Source: Comamonadaceae bacterium (GTDB lineage: Bacteria; Pseudomonadota; Gammaproteobacteria; Burkholderiales; Burkholderiaceae_C). Taken from it: a stretch of DNA of 6,915 nt. Below are positions 6,736-6,915 of this stretch, piece after piece; positions within the stretch are counted from its first letter, which is position 1; each line of letters begins with the position of its first letter. Where the stretch lies: assembly GCA_947457975.1 (NCBI GenBank), contig CANGYC010000128.1, forward strand, positions 1 through 6,915. Reading direction: 5' to 3'. A program made the position numbers and the translations under genes. The notes beneath the pieces were generated by a model. That model did no database searches. It was not told where the DNA came from and saw nothing but the letters and a program-made list of their open reading frames with translations.

Positions 6736-6915
6736 GACAAACGGCTGTGCTCAGCCTGGGAAGGGCTTGCAGCCTATTCCAAGGGCACACGGGACTGGGA
6801 CGACCTCGTCAGGCCCGGCATCAAGGTGATCACACCCAACCCCAAGACCTCGGGCGGGGCGCGCTGGAACTACCTGGCGGCATGGGAAATCGCCAAGCGC
6901 AAGTACGGCAGCGCC
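6736..6915 (+). pseudogene. sbp: 5'-truncated sulfate-binding protein gene fragment (Sbp/CysP type), continues past the window
   Basis: The open frame runs 60 codons from just after an in-frame TAG (6733-6735) to the window end. From about 6781 the translation matches the middle of periplasmic sulfate/thiosulfate-binding proteins of the CysTWA ABC importer: [20 protein letters not shown] and then [11 protein letters not shown], the hallmark block of Sbp. In intact Sbp this block lies well over 100 residues into the protein. Here the signal peptide and first lobe are missing, there is no ATG, GTG or TTG start before the match, and no frame upstream shows Sbp-like sequence. It is therefore most likely a remnant left by deletion or recombination. 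Residues before the match (codons 1-14) show no resemblance and are probably non-coding. Whether the downstream part is intact cannot be seen here. A wrongly joined assembly is the alternative. Confidence 0.75.

Noticed and set aside
6634..6780. Frameshifted N-terminal half of the sulfate-binding protein upstream of the fragment.
   Set aside because: None of the three plus-strand frames shows Sbp-like sequence (for example the expected hydrophobic strand and RKGNPK-type motif) before about 6781, so a simple frameshift does not explain the truncation.

Overview
The window is GC-rich, with strong G/C bias at third codon positions. Its proteins look like those of a Gram-negative betaproteobacterium, most plausibly Comamonadaceae (Acidovorax/Polaromonas/Hydrogenophaga-like). 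That placement is an inference from codon use and protein style; no rRNA or other taxonomic marker is present.

Layout. (1) 1-2715, + strand: a two-partner secretion (type Vb) locus. It holds the C-terminal part of a TpsA adhesin built of YDG and MBG-type repeats, then, 12 bases later, a complete TpsB outer-membrane transporter with signal peptide, POTRA region and barrel. (2) 2791-3867, - strand: an AI-2E/PerM-family membrane protein, convergent with tpsB. (3) 3946-6264, + strand, divergent from the permease: a 772-residue protein joining an N-terminal RecB/Cas4-like PD-(D/E)XK nuclease domain to a DinG/XPD-type superfamily 2 helicase that has the four iron-sulfur cysteines. (4) 6412-6633, - strand: a small KGG-repeat stress protein with a strong ribosome binding site, a palindromic hairpin just after its stop and a good intrinsic terminator. 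(5) 6736-6915, + strand: a 5'-truncated fragment of a periplasmic sulfate-binding protein gene (Sbp/CysP type) with no start codon and an in-frame stop just upstream. It probably marks a rearrangement or gene decay, and it runs off the window.

Working together: only the first two genes form an evident functional unit, in which TpsB exports the TpsA adhesin through the outer membrane and the spacing suggests translational coupling. The permease and the helicase-nuclease share a 78-base divergent intergenic region but have no obvious common job. The KGG gene is a monocistronic unit with its own terminator.

No tRNA, rRNA, CRISPR array, transposase or insertion sequence was seen. I found no clear undescribed multi-gene system. 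The points most worth a second look are the nuclease-helicase fusion, the beheaded sulfate-binding gene and the YDG/MBG adhesin tail.
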